In this document: positions 49,213 through 60,245 of the stretch, piece by piece
How positions within the stretch are numbered: position 1 is the first letter of the stretch
Layout of the letters: every line of letters starts with the position of its first letter
Source: Serpula lacrymans var. lacrymans S7.9
Taxonomy: Eukaryota > Basidiomycota > Agaricomycetes > Boletales > Serpulaceae
NCBI RefSeq assembly: GCF_000218685.1
Contig: NW_006763299.1
Span: 926,061-990,060, forward strand
Length of the DNA: 64,000 bases
Direction: 5' to 3'
Notes under the pieces: generated by a model
What the model was told of the DNA's origin: nothing
The model's database searches: none
Seen by the model: only the letters and a program-made list of their open reading frames with translations
Translations under genes and position numbers: made by a program

Positions 49213-49626
49213 TGTTACGATCTCTATTGGACATTTAAGGACTACTCATTTCTTTTTACTCATTGGTTATACCATCGGACCGATGACTCATTTCCTTCAC
49301 GTACACTTCCGTTCCTCTCGCATTCACAGTACCTATTATAGTACTTAGTCCTCAACAGACGGACCTGCCCTAGATAGGACCTAACTCCTATCACCGATTC
49401 CTTTCCATTATAAATACCATGTAACAGCAGTAGTATTCTCCAATACAATTCTACGCAGTTTATGCTTACAAAGCTAGACTCCTAAGATCAGACTTCTATT
49501 CAGAAGAAGACCAACTCCCGTTGGAAAACCTCCACTCAGAACTATGTTCTCAAACTTGTCTTCGGATAAGTCTCTTTACAAACCTCGACGAACCCTCAGA
49601 CTTTGTTAAGCACTTCGTGCGTAACA
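49213..49626. mobile_element. Solo LTR with 5-bp target duplication
   Basis: 414 bp bounded by TGTTAC and GTAACA, a perfect 6-bp inverted repeat, and flanked by ATTAT on both sides (49208-49212 and 49627-49631). The TGTTACGATC start resembles the TGTCACGATC start of the Ty3 LTR at 3159, so it may belong to a related family. TATAAATA lies near 49411. No internal element remains. Confidence 0.85.
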
Positions 49627-50065
49627 ATTATCATAACATTATCCCTGTTTTTGGAAGGGTAATGAACCATGAAATCAAAGCTGATAATTCCCATGAACTA
49701 CCTACTATGTTCTACCTAAACAACTTCTCAGACAAGGAGACGTATAATACATTCATGGCTGAGGTTTAGGATTTATTGTAGCTTGTTTGTAGTTTGTAGC
49801 CCCACCAATTTATTCAATGTATCCCGCTTATTCTACTACTATCTACTATCAATGATATATGCTCGATCTTATTGGTTTACTGCCAGCTATTGGTTTCTTA
49901 TTGTGCCTCTAGTAATCTTATCATACTTTTGTGATTTCTATCTGACTGCCCAATCTGTCTGACTACCTAAAACGGATATTTTGTCTGAACCAACCAATCA
50001 GATGGTGTACTGTGAAGAAGCTCACAATTACGAATGGCGCTTAAGCTAAGCGAGCATTTTGTACT

Positions 50066-50332
50066 TTGCAGATGTATCATCACAAAACCAAAAAAATTCT
50101 GCCAAGGTAATGTAATGCCTCAGCAGGAGCCAGCAGCACCAGCAGATGCTGGCAGGATGACGACACCTATGCCAGACCTTGTATGAAACCTTTTATTGGG
50201 AATTCCCACCCATCTGCTGATGATGTGCCATCACAAAAATAATAATAAATCTGCTAAGCCTATGCAAAGTCTTAGCAGGAGCCAGCAGGCCCAGCAGGTT
50301 CTGTAATTGTGACGACATCTATACCAGGGGAT
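50066..50332. repeat. Diverged tandem pair of about 105 bp
   Basis: Unit 1 (50066-50176) and unit 2 (50222-50332) share CATCACAAAA, TCTGC(C/T)AAG, T(C/T)AGCAGGAGCCAGCAG, then GACGACA(C/T)CTAT and CCAG, in the same order and spacing. A third, weaker piece (TGCCAAG...AGCAGGAATC) occurs near 51000-51070. This looks like an old small transposable element. Confidence 0.55.
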
Positions 50333-50516
50333 GTACAAAAAGAACCTGTTCACTCTCCTCAACTAGCATATTGTATTCTGTGCGATGTCACATTTATTTT
50401 CTGTCACCCTTTTATTGAGGTGTACTTTTGGAATACATCACATGATTTTATTTGCCATTGTTGTTGCCTTAATTGCTTCTATTTGCAAACTTATAAGATT
50501 ATTATATTTCCAATTC

Positions 50517-50600
50517 ACAGGAGGGATTCGAACTAAAGTCACTCAAAGACTTAACAAGTCGAATGCAATACACAACTTAACCACTTAGCAACAATACCAA
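50517..50600 (-). repeat. tRNA-like head, possible SINE or tRNA relic
   Basis: On the minus strand TTGCTAAGTGGTTAAG (A-box-like, plus 50576-50591) is followed about 45 nt downstream by AGTTCGAATCC (B-box, plus 50524-50534). Together they form a Pol III internal promoter as in tRNA(Ser/Leu)-like genes. The acceptor stem does not pair convincingly, so a functional tRNA is unlikely; a tRNA-derived SINE head is possible. No clear A-tail was found. Confidence 0.4.
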
Positions 50601-51180
50601 CTCAGACTCATAGTATAAAGTATAATATATACCCTTGTTTTGATTTCCTAGTTTCTGTAAAGTCATTGATAAGCATCCTAGAGTCTCGGAGCTGCCAGGA
50701 GGGTTTTCTACCTGACCCTCTCTGTTAAATAACCCAAAATTTTCAACTTGAATTCTACTATCAGAATTTACAGATGGCAGCCTGGCAGCTATCGACAACC
50801 TCTTGACACCTATGACAATACTGCTCTACCTTGTTTAGGTTACCATCCAAGCCATGTTGTTTGATGCTCTCATACCAGACAACCCGACCACTGTTATATA
50901 TACATACCATTACGTACAAATACATATAATGTGTCGCAGAAAATACACGCCTGGGCCATATCATGCAATCTGCTGCTGAACCTGCTATATTCTGCTAATC
51001 TATGCCAAGCTCATCCAATGAGGGTATCTGTATGCTGATGTTTGCCAAACACCATCAGGCAATAGCAGGAATCAACCATTTTCCTGATGATAGACATCCA
51101 ACTCACTCAATTTCCTACCGTGACAGGTTGACATTTCAGCATACACTTCTTTGACGATACATGGACTAGGCTCATCCGAC

Positions 51181-52191
51181 GAAAATCCCGCAGAAATTAC
51201 GCTTTCCCGGTCTCAGTCGTTTCCAGCCTCTCGCCTAATCCGAAAATACGTTCCCGTGCCTCGAATCTAGAGCTGGGCGCCTCTTTCTCTTTCAAAGAAT
51301 GGTGCTCATCTTGAGATCGAGCTCACCGGTAGCATATCCGAAGGAAGAATCGGTCTCGCATACTCTGCTCGAGTTATTCACAACACGGCAGACTTGGACC
51401 TCCCTGACCTTTGCATCAAATTGGTGAAGCCAAAGTATGGCAGGACTTTGGCACGGGAAGCCTGGTTCTATGAGCAGCTCGCTCGTGAACCAGGATACGA
51501 AGGAGTGGTTACTCCTCGCTGTTTTGGGTTCTTCACTGTACCGCTTAAAGACTGCTTGGATGTGAAAGGGCAACCTGTGTCACATATCAAACCTTGGGAG
51601 AATATTACCCTCAACCTACCGGAGCCAGATCCCGAAGACACCGATGAGTCAGCCCAGAAAGAGGATAGAGATTGGTGGCTTCCTAATGATCCTTCGGGTC
51701 TTGACGGTTTCTTCAAGGACGACGATGGTTGGAAGAGTGGTTCACCTTGGAATAAATGGCGAGCTTCTCCATCGGAGCCCTTTGTATGTGTCCTTGTGCT
51801 GGAAAAGTTGGGCAAGTTCTATATCTCTCCACAAGAATACATTGGGAATAAAGTAGACGAACGTGAGGAGGTAGAGCTCAAGTAGGTCGTTTCTACCGTA
51901 TATTACCGATAATTCACTCACATTGTGATCTCAATCAGTGATATCCGCGATGTCGTGCGTGACGTGAGTTCCACTAGAATCTTGCACAGAGATCTTCGGT
52001 ATTGCAACATCGTGCGAGCCCCCAACGATGTTATTTGTTCTCGGCATGGACGTGCGCACCAGTGGCGATTGATTGATTTCGACATAGCGGCGAAGGTATA
52101 CATCTCGCCTGAGACCCCGGTGGATTCCAAATATGCGCAGGACGCGCAAGTCAGAGTGATTGGCACATCGTTCTTTCGGGGATGGACATAG
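51181..52191 (+). pseudogene. Kinase-fold protein with a premature TAG
   Basis: The frame is open from 51181, stops at TAG 51268-51270 and continues in the same frame to a GT-AG intron (51882-51938), then 51939-52191. After the stop it reads LEIELTGSISEGRIGLAYSA (glycine loop), CIKLVKPKYGRTLAREAWFY (lysine and helix C), VLVLEKLG (hinge), HRDLRYCNIV (catalytic HRDxxxxN) and LIDFDIA in place of DFG. The sequence resembles a kinase-like family that is multi-copy in mushrooms, from memory. The catalytic residues survive, so either the TAG is recent or translation starts downstream; no good ATG lies between the TAG and the glycine loop. It is more likely a pseudogene than a strange start. Confidence 0.65.
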
Positions 52192-52576
52192 GACCTTCAC
52201 GACTACGTTGATATGGCTATGGTAGTAGCTCCGGAGCCATGCGGGGCGAGCTGCTGGGTTTCACATCTGAGGCCGTGCCTCCTTTACATGCTCAGTTGCT
52301 GTAATGTGTTATGGGAGACACCTTATCTGCTTTGTTCTCGTAGCACATTGGTGTTCAATATGACGCGGCTATCCCGTGTATGGTAGCTTTACCTTCATCA
52401 CCACGTCAAAGATTTGAATATTGACCGCATCTATGATCTTGCAATGTTGTACAACAACGAGCTGAGGTCAGGTGCATTAGATGATCTCAATTGTGTGCAT
52501 TTTCCGATCGTCTTGATATGAGAGGCTCTTTGTTATCAATATATGACTGGAGACTAGGCTCTTTGATGATGCTAAG
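52192..52576. other. Spacer before segmental duplication copy 2
   Basis: About 385 bp with no supported gene. It may contain further decayed sequence of the kinase-like gene, since weak reading-frame traces continue after 52191. Confidence 0.35.
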
Positions 52577-53745
52577 TTACTTCCCAAGCACCACTTTTTT
52601 CAGGGTTTTATGTCCCACGTACGTTGTTGCCTTTGGTACATAATTAACATATCCTAAAACTACTGAAAGCAATTGACAAGTTCCATAAGCTGCTCCTATA
52701 CTATCCTTTTGTATGTCTGTATAGTACAGTGATACAGTGCCTGAGTAAGCTGTAAGAAAACGATCCCTAGATGGCTAGCAGGAAAAAAACGACTAAGATA
52801 TACGCAATACACTATAAAAGTAGTCCATATATTAATGCTTCCAACAATAAAATAACCATGTGGCCTAGAAGTAACCAAGGAAGTCGAATGTCCAATGAAT
52901 TATGAGAATAATGGATACAATGGTGTATGATGGTATGATGATGAGACAGCGACATGCGAGGATGTGGAGAGTTCGTGGGGAGTTATGAGGTGACAGTTGG
53001 ATCACAATAGGCTCTAGTATTTCTCGGACGTTAGGGACTGAGCAGTGCTAATCATATGAAGAGCACGCTACGACGGTGTGAAGTGACGAGGACAAAGTCT
53101 TTCGGGAGGAAGGAGGCCCGATCACGTTTGTGGGCAGAACGAGTGATACGTTTCCAAGCAAGTATCACTTGGCGTTCGAGATATTTTGTGCACGAGATGC
53201 GTGGAGCTTTGCGAGCGGTACTATGAAGAGAAAAACTACTAGTATGGGTCAGATACCTATGTAACGACAGAACTACGAAAGCATACCTAGACTCAGACTT
53301 TGAGACAGAATCTATGATCCACAAGTCGGAGGGACAGTTAAGGTACTGTGATTCAATGTTGCTTCCGACCATGATGGTTAAAATGATGCGAAATGAATGA
53401 AGATGCGAGTTGAGTTAGACGCGAAAATGGACAAGCAGAGGGATAGAGGTGGGCTGCCGTTCCAGACGCAGTGGAAGATATGGTGATACTATGAAGTACA
53501 GATAACGATACAGATGCGAAAGTCTAGTGGTGGCGAAGTGCAAGTATAGGCTGGTAGAAAGACCAAGCTTTTATACGTGTATTCGGATAGAAGACTAAGA
53601 TAGCCTGTGGCTATAACAGTATGTGAGTAGCCGGTGATTGTCGTCGAACAATGAAGTTAACATGCGCTTTGAGTTGGCCATATTGTAACCACGAATACTG
53701 CAGACGATGAACAAAAGAGATCGTTGAAAATGATGCACCTGGTTG
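52577..53745. repeat. Segmental duplication, copy 2
   Basis: Matches 37884-39070 in the same orientation, starting TTACTTCCCAAGCACCA and ending near GACGATGAACAAAAGA. The left end carries only the last coding bases of the coiled-coil gene (ATGTCCCACGTACG), so the host gene itself was not copied. The small minus-strand gene is intact in this copy. Confidence 0.85.
53052..53372 (-). CDS. Small orphan two-exon protein, duplicate 2
   Basis: Exons 53372-53287 and 53220-53052; 84 aa, same splice sites and stop as the 38374-38694 copy. Differences include YLNC for YIDC, TARK for TIRK, RISC for RVSC, SAHK for SVHK, PKDF for PKGF and a C-terminal Ile for Val. No stop or frameshift has appeared. Confidence 0.55.
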   Translation of the reverse strand: MVGSNIESQYLNCPSDLWIIDSVSKSESRYAFVVLSLHRYLTHTSSFSLHSTARKAPRISCTKYLERQVILAWKRITRSAHKRDRASFLPKDFVLVTSHRRSVLFI

Positions 53746-54877
53746 GCATGTAACACTTGAAAGGTGGCTGCAACGTGTTGTTTTTCCACAACACCTTCCT
53801 TATTAGGACCATACATTGTACTCTCAGTTCCCACGCCCATCCTATTGTGACCTCAACTGCGATCCTGCACTGCAAGAACCAGACGTTGCCAGCCTTAGTG
53901 CCGTATTTACAGCACTGGAAAATAATATTTCCTCTTTGGTACTTAGTTTCAGGTATGTGGAACGGAGCAATGGTCATGAGTGTGTCCAGGATACTCCGAT
54001 CAGTAAGCTTTGGTATGAATTCTTGCAGTAAAGCTAGCTCGGGAGAAAGTCGCGATGTTGCAGGGATGGATCACATAGCCAGAAAGTGAAGCAGAGCTCG
54101 TGTTGTGGAGCAGTAACCCAGAGGCAGGTCAATGCCATGTCTTTGCATACATTTCGTTGACAACGTTTTTGTCTACGTCCATCATCGCACAGCGCCAGTG
54201 TCGCATGGCTGGGACAGCTCTACTCAGTCTACTTCAAGAGCCAATTATGACTGAGGACAGTGCTTGCGAGGCCAGGCATTTTGGCTGCTCCGGTTTTGTT
54301 ACGTCTAGTGTCTGGTGTTTCGGTAATGGACTCTGCACAGGAACTAAACAGCCCCGCGAAGTCATGTTTTTCCTGTCGTCGACATAACTGTGCAGAATGG
54401 AACTCCATCGGTTGACGTCCGAACTTTGGACAACGCGCTTCATGCTCTACGGTATGTTTGTTGCTTACTATCGTCTTTCATCACGCGTCTTTCATTAGAG
54501 GCATTGATGGCATTTTTTCGCATGAACATTCTTCAAGCCACGTACCAGACACCCCTGGAAAGTCTTCCATTCATATTATTCGAATAACCGGAATTCCCAT
54601 ATCCTGGTTGACTTGACCGATCGTCACGGAGCGTCAATGAAATAACACGCAGTGTCCTGAGCTGCGAGCAGAGAGAAATATCTCTACAAAACTTTCGCTG
54701 ATCAGTTTATTTCGAACTACAGACGCGGGACCGAAAAGAACAGCGCTGATCAATTAATTTTGTACTAAAATAAAAATGCCACGACATTTCATATACATGC
54801 CATTCTATTATCCACGCTGATGCAGTCCATACTTCCCGCATTACTTGCACTCCGTAAGCATCCTTCCATTATATTCA
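53746..54877. other. 1.1 kb stretch without a supported gene
   Basis: Several short open frames exist (53816-54031 and 54390-54587 on plus) but none shows a recognised motif or phase-consistent splicing. Decayed coding sequence is possible. Confidence 0.4.
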
Positions 54878-55772
54878 TCATTCATCGGGATCGGAGTTAA
54901 TTTCGTCCAGGACGTCTTTAAGGCTCTTCAAAATAGCATGCATACCCCGCACGGCAGTCTGCAGCTCTTGATCGTCAAACTCAAACGCTCTCCCATAAAT
55001 ACCAGCTTTCAACGCCGATCGCCTATACCGCTTTCGTGGTGGAGATCTTTTTAATGTCGCGGCGGTATCCAGACTTGACGCCGTCGACAGTACGCCTATC
55101 ATCCCCGTCATCTCCACACCTCGGCCTTCTGGTATCTCGCCGTTATCATCTGTTTAGGAATATGGTAAGTAACCGTGAAGATTCTGGTCCGGAGATTGCG
55201 CAATGCAAAGCGTAGAGCGTATCGTAATACACACATTCTCTACTCCTCTTTCGGGTTGCCTTATCAAATTGGACTTCCTGAGATTGAGGCGATGGCTCCG
55301 CTTGCTCTTTAGGTCCTGTACCCACCTTCCTCCTCTCTCTCTCCCGTATCGACATGCCTCCAAAATGACAAGCCCTCTTCGCCGTAGAACATCCCTCACA
55401 CCGCGTTCCACTCTTCGACGGCACACACTCTTTCACACTACCCACACACCTCGCGCACCCCACCTCCTTCGCATGCCACATCCTCAATATATCAGCAACA
55501 GACACCTTTTACTCCCTCCCGATCTCGCGCACTTTTGGCCATAATGGGGGTGGAGCAGTCATCTTTGTGTTATCGGTGGTGTAGTTGGCAGAGGCGGTAT
55601 GGTTTGGGCGTGGCAGTGGGATAGGTGGCGAAGAATCACTGGCGCTGTCGTCTCCCGTTAGATCGATCACTTGTACCCCACCACCCACGACTGACAACAG
55701 CCCTAACCCACCCTCCCCTCGATCCAGATCCTCTCCCCTTGCCCTGCCGCACAGTTGCGCAGGGACCTCCAA
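54878..55772 (-). pseudogene. Cys-cluster protein with an in-frame TAA
   Basis: One frame runs from 55772, is stopped by TAA at 55511-55509, and resumes in the same frame. The downstream part is GCARCVGSVKECVPSKSG then RCEGCSTAKRACHFG, a C-x2-C/C-x2-C/C pattern like the cysteine clusters of fungal Zn2Cys6-type or related agaricomycete proteins. A GT-AG intron (55234-55150) joins it to the last exon 55149-54878, which ends in a helix and DEINSDPDE. The upstream part has a SUMO-interaction-like VIDLTGDD and TAPPPLWPKVREIGRE before the TAA. If translation starts at the ATG at 55481 the product is about 172 aa and keeps the whole Cys cluster, so the gene may still work in short form. Confidence 0.5.
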
Positions 55773-56409
55773 GTTTGCACCTCTCTCAACGCCCTCCTCG
55801 CACTTATCGAGACCTATTTGACCCTGCCCTTCCCATTCAAAAGATCAAGTGCTCAGTCAGCTATTCGAAAGTTCACTTTTTACGCCTGATGCATTTTTGA
55901 AAAGCAACGCCCAGGGCGCAGCACGGGAACCTCATATGCCTCTCGGTTTGCCATATTGTCTTTTCCCCCGTTACGCGTGCCTGTGGTCATTAACACCGGT
56001 TTTTCCTTGAAATCCATCACAACTTTCGTTTCGAGTTCTTCCTGTTGCGGTTTTTGTCATGGGTTTGCCAGCGAGCGAAGCGCTTTCATTAGTTTTGTGA
56101 ACGACCTGGCCTCCCCATACCTTCTAACATCGAGCCACTTCTCTTTATCTCGAGCTTTGTCCACGATAGGTGCCATAAATGACATAAAGGGGACATTCAA
56201 AAACACGACCCTGAGGCTTTATTGGATCGTAAGCGTTAATGGCAGAGATAGCGAAATCAAAAGAGGAAAACAAATGTCTATTGAGGTTGTAGAAAACATA
56301 TCATCGTGTAACTAATAGCAAAACCATGTAGTAAGAAACGTTTGTACATCACGTCATCGTCTATTTCGTCTCGTCTTCGTCTCTCACACTGACCCAGTTG
56401 CAAAGCGCA
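55773..56409. other. Intergenic region
   Basis: About 640 bp between the Cys-cluster gene and the cystathionine beta-synthase stop. No gene is supported. Confidence 0.45.
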
Positions 56410-58290
56410 CTAGAGAGTGGCACGCTGAACTACGATACTAGCAACGGGCTTGACTTCCACTTCCGCCTTGGGCGCTAGGATCTGCGAAATCATGCCAGCG
56501 AGAGGCGTCGGCTCCGCGTGCAGCGTCATATCCAAAAACCACGACTTGCTCATATAATTCCTTACCCTGTGGTCGTCCAATCAGCATACTCGAACCACCA
56601 AACCACCAAGACACCAAAATAAAAATCACCAAGACTCACCCATCAGCTAACAGCACCACCACATTCACACCCTCCGTCACCGCTATCCTCCTCCCCTCCC
56701 CGCTCTCCTTCAACCATTTAATAGCACCAGCGAGTGCACTCCCGCTACTCCCACCAACTAATAGCCCCTCGTGTCTTTGTAATCTCCTCACCGCTGAGAA
56801 TGCCTCATCATCCGACGTCTTTACCCAACAGTTCACATCGCCTATGTCACGCGAGAGGACGTCGGGGATGAAGTCATAGCCGATACCTTCGACGACATAT
56901 GCGGCTCCTGAGTCCGTTGCGTTGAGCGTGTCGGGTAAGGCGAGGATGCTTCCAATCTGTGGTTTTTGTCGTCGTTGGCGTTAGAAATGTGTATAATAAC
57001 TAAGGGTGAACAAAGAGTGTACTTACAGGGTCGACACCAACGACGATACAGTTTGCGTTATGCGTCTTCTTGATGGCGCGCGAGACACCTGTGATAGTCC
57101 CGCCAGTACCAGCTCCACCAATGAATACATCAACTTTCTGCGTTGAACGCCTCGACGAGGAGGGCGGGGTCGACACCACAGCCTCAATAATTTCAGGGCC
57201 CGTTCCGTACTCATGTGCCAATGGGTTATTCGGCTGAAATGAACAAGCCCCACACAGTCAGTCCACATTCATAAATAAATCGAAGGTCATTGGGAAAGAA
57301 AAGAACTGACATTTCTATATTGGTCCAAAATGATGCCTCCTGGAATGTCCCTCTGTAATTTCTCCGCCACACCTACGATCGTTAAGGAATTCAGCCACGA
57401 GACGTGCCATAAAAGTTGGGGAGCTCTACCTATGTGGCTAGCAGGGGAATCCCAGGGCGCAGCGGTAGGCGTGCGCACGACTTCAGCGCCGAGGGCACGC
57501 AGTGTGGCTTCTTTCTCCTATTTTAGGACGCATATTAGAAAAAGAACAGAACCAGAGCACAAGAACAATAAGGGAGAGAGGGAAGAAGGTAAGTGACGGC
57601 GAGAAAAATATAGTAAAGGTAGCAAAGGGGAAAGAATAGAGCGAGATGCTTACGAGTGACATCTTGTCAGGCATGGTTATAATAACCGAATATCCCTTAT
57701 ATCTGCAGTATTCAGCACATGTAAAGCTCCGCACCTCTCACAAAGGTAGCGTACCTTGATGGCGCATGCCATAGCTAATCCAATGCCTGTGTATGGTTTA
57801 TGGTGAGTGGGGCTCGCAAGCAATAAGAAAAAGAAAGAGAAAAAGCAAGGTAGAAGAGTCAAGGAATAGGGCCAATAGTAAGATAAGGACTGAAAAGTGG
57901 TGAATGGGTAGAGATAACAAAGGATGGAATAGCAAAGGAAGCGGTACGAAACGAAACGAAACGAACCTGTGTTCCCCGACGTAGGCTCAATTACCACACT
58001 CTTCCCCGGTATCAACTTCCCTTCCTTCTCTGCTGCCAGCACCATGGCCTTCGCTATCCGGTCCTTAACAGACCCACCAGCTGACGTGTACTCGACTTTG
58101 CCCACTGCAAAAAGGAGTTCGGTTAGCGGTCAACTGAACCCCGCCAGTCGCAGAAAGCAAGGAATGGGAGATAAAGCTCACGTAAATTACACCTGAACCC
58201 CTCTTGCTTTGCTACCTTGTCGAGTCTGATGAGTGGGGTGTGTCCGACGGCGTCGAGGGCGGTGTCAAGGATATGTGTTGGGCGGGACAT
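56410..58290 (-). CDS. CYS4: Cystathionine beta-synthase without C-terminal CBS domains
   Basis: PLP enzyme that condenses serine and homocysteine to cystathionine in transsulfuration. Nine exons: 58290-58182, 58104-57967, 57786-57755, 57695-57654, 57517-57430, 57372-57311, 57233-57027, 56956-56640, 56566-56410; 383 aa. It has [14 protein letters not shown], the PLP lysine in [15 protein letters not shown], substrate loop [34 protein letters not shown], phosphate loop [15 protein letters not shown], and [13 protein letters not shown], which is more CBS-like than cysteine-synthase-like. [14 protein letters not shown] follows. No N-terminal heme motif and no tandem Bateman (CBS) domains are present, so AdoMet control should be absent. 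Cysteine synthase is the alternative but the [10 protein letters not shown] signature argues against it. Exon 4 uses the acceptor ATAAG at 57696; the closer CAG leads to a stop. Confidence 0.88.
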
Positions 58291-58845
58291 TGTGTGGCTA
58301 GCTTGCGTTTGGTTCTGAAACTGGGATGTAAAATGCAGATTGGTTCGAGTGTAGAGCGTGGAATGTAAAGGTAAGGATAAGGATTGACAAGGGATGGATG
58401 AAAGTGGTAGAAAGTAGAGAAAGGTAAGACGGGTTATCTACCGGACCGGGTCGGATCTTGGGTCAGTGCATATGGGCGCTGTAGAAACCGAGTGTTACAA
58501 ATTCACAAAGGTCAGTGTTACGACATCGACTAGAGCCTCGCCATTTGATTGTTGTTAGACACAAGCAGCTCTGATAGACGAGCAAGATGGTGATAACGAG
58601 GTCAACATAGCATTCGAACTCCCTGACGAAAGCTCTACAACAACTTGCACTACCTACACAATCGCATGCTCGGACTGGCAGCCAATTATACAATGTGGCT
58701 ATCGTAATGAAAATGTCATACACATGGGCAAACCGGGTGCATAGAGGCATACACTGATAAGAACAAGAATAGTAAGTTTCCACTGGGACAGCTTTATCTA
58801 AGGTACTGCGGACGCCTCTCAAGCTCAGCAGCCTCCCCTACCGGC
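58291..58845. other. Promoter of CYS4-like gene and 3' flank of DODA-like gene 1
   Basis: About 555 bp; no coding signal is supported. Both flanking genes are on the minus strand, so the region holds the CBS promoter on its left and the terminator of the DODA-like gene on its right. Confidence 0.45.
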
Positions 58846-59572
58846 CTAATCACTTGGCGAGTGTTTCTTGATGATGTCAACGTCCACAGGCCACGGTTTA
58901 CCTATCCAAGTGGCGAGTTCTGTGTGGTCTCTGAGGGGATTGCCTGTGTGAGGATGGATGAGGACGCTAGAATGGGATACAATATTACAATTCAGTGGTG
59001 GCCATCAACAAAAATTTGAGTAGGGTGTATTTACGAGCATGGGCCGCGGTGGACGACGAACCAGCAGAATAGGGCGCCTGTCTGGTGTGGGTTGGACGTA
59101 TTGACTTCAAATGTGGTGGTCAGGTGCGGGGCTAAAGGTGGGGAGTGAGACCAGATTGTGTGAGCACTATTATACAATTACTTACGAACGGGCCAGTCCA
59201 AGAGTTCGTGTATGCGGAGCTACGAAACAGGTGAGACCGCCGTGAATGCAAGCATATAGTCAAGGAAAACAGTCCTCACCTCTGGAAACTCTCTCCTCAC
59301 GCGCTCGTGAAGCTCCCTCGCGTACTTTGTTTCAGAAGGGACGCCCTGCGTGTAGTAAACTAATAATATATGTCAGTTCGATCCATAAGAAAAGCTAAAG
59401 ATAACTCACTGTGAAAGTCGAAGCCATTGGACGGATCAATAGGCTTTGGGAACTCGTCGTAGGAGGCGGACTTGGGGCCAGGCGGGTTGAAGAGCGATAT
59501 ACCGTCTGGGTTAATCGTCGAGGGCAATAGTTCTGCGTTTTCATACCCGACAAGTGGAGATTCGTAGGTCAT
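58846..59572 (-). CDS. DOPA 4,5-dioxygenase-like protein, copy 1
   Basis: Five exons: 59572-59410, 59359-59280, 59219-59186, 59131-59035, 58966-58846; 164 aa. The fold family of Amanita DODA opens the DOPA ring on the way to betalain pigments; many fungi keep homologs of unknown substrate. Family features: FDFHIYY with a metal-site His candidate, KYARELHERVRREFPE helix, TTTFEVNTSNPHQTGALFCW, then VHRGPCSVLIHPHTGNPLRD with more conserved His. It is short compared with the Amanita enzyme. A second copy lies at 61262-61992. The N-terminal 25 residues are copy-specific and flexible. Confidence 0.85.
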
Positions 59573-60245
59573 TTTCTGTATCAATGATGGTCGAAGACGA
59601 GCCTTGTTCTGTTAATATACTGTAGCGTGCAAGGCCGCAGTTAATGAATATCAGTGAACCCCGGTGAGAATATTAGATTGGCCGAGATTAACGGTGAAAA
59701 GTCGAATGACAACGGGCGCCCTTGATATACACCGTTTCTAACGGTGAATACATATCGGTGTATGTATAGCATGAGTAAAGCTGTCTAATAGTCTTGTCCG
59801 AGTCCGAAGTAATGGTGGCGTGCACTGGAAGCGCTAATACGTCCGAGCATATTGGTCCGCTATACATCATTAGGCAACTATAGCTATGCCCAAGTTGACT
59901 CTTGTGGTAACTTGATAACATTACTCCCTTGTTAGCTGCCGTCCCTATGATAATAACAAATTTCTGGTCAAATTACTACCCCCAAGCAATCACAATATTC
60001 CCCGAGCAGTGAGCATCCCAGACTTCTGGAGTCCTTCACTGGCAAGTCTCGCAACTCCGAGAAGGAAAGCGTGGAATTTAAGATGGCGAACCTTACATAA
60101 ACTGGTGCATAAGTCGACGACCTCCTAAATAGTAGGCCTATCAGGGGCACTAACGAAAGTGACAAGCTCGGACTCGAAAGGTATGATACCCAAATTTATC
60201 CCGACTGATTGACTTTATATCCTCTTATATTATCAGGACAAGAAG
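59573..60245. other. Spacer between DODA-like gene 1 and the coiled-coil pseudogene
   Basis: About 670 bp. It holds the DODA promoter. A possible first exon and GT-AG intron of the pseudogene at 60080-60240 did not keep phase, so it is not annotated. Confidence 0.4.

Larger units (their letters stand above)
49632..51185. other. AT-rich repeat-bearing region without genes
   Basis: No supportable protein gene. It contains the diverged direct repeat at 50066-50332 and the tRNA-like sequence at 50520-50600, listed separately. The Ala/Gln-like codon runs are repeats of CTGCTGG/CAGCAGG rather than coding. Confidence 0.5.

Noticed and set aside
53816..54031. Possible F-box-like fragment
   Set aside because: Too short, with no F-box motif that can be pointed to.
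54390..54587. Possible small protein
   Set aside because: No motif, no duplicate, and surrounding frames are full of stops.
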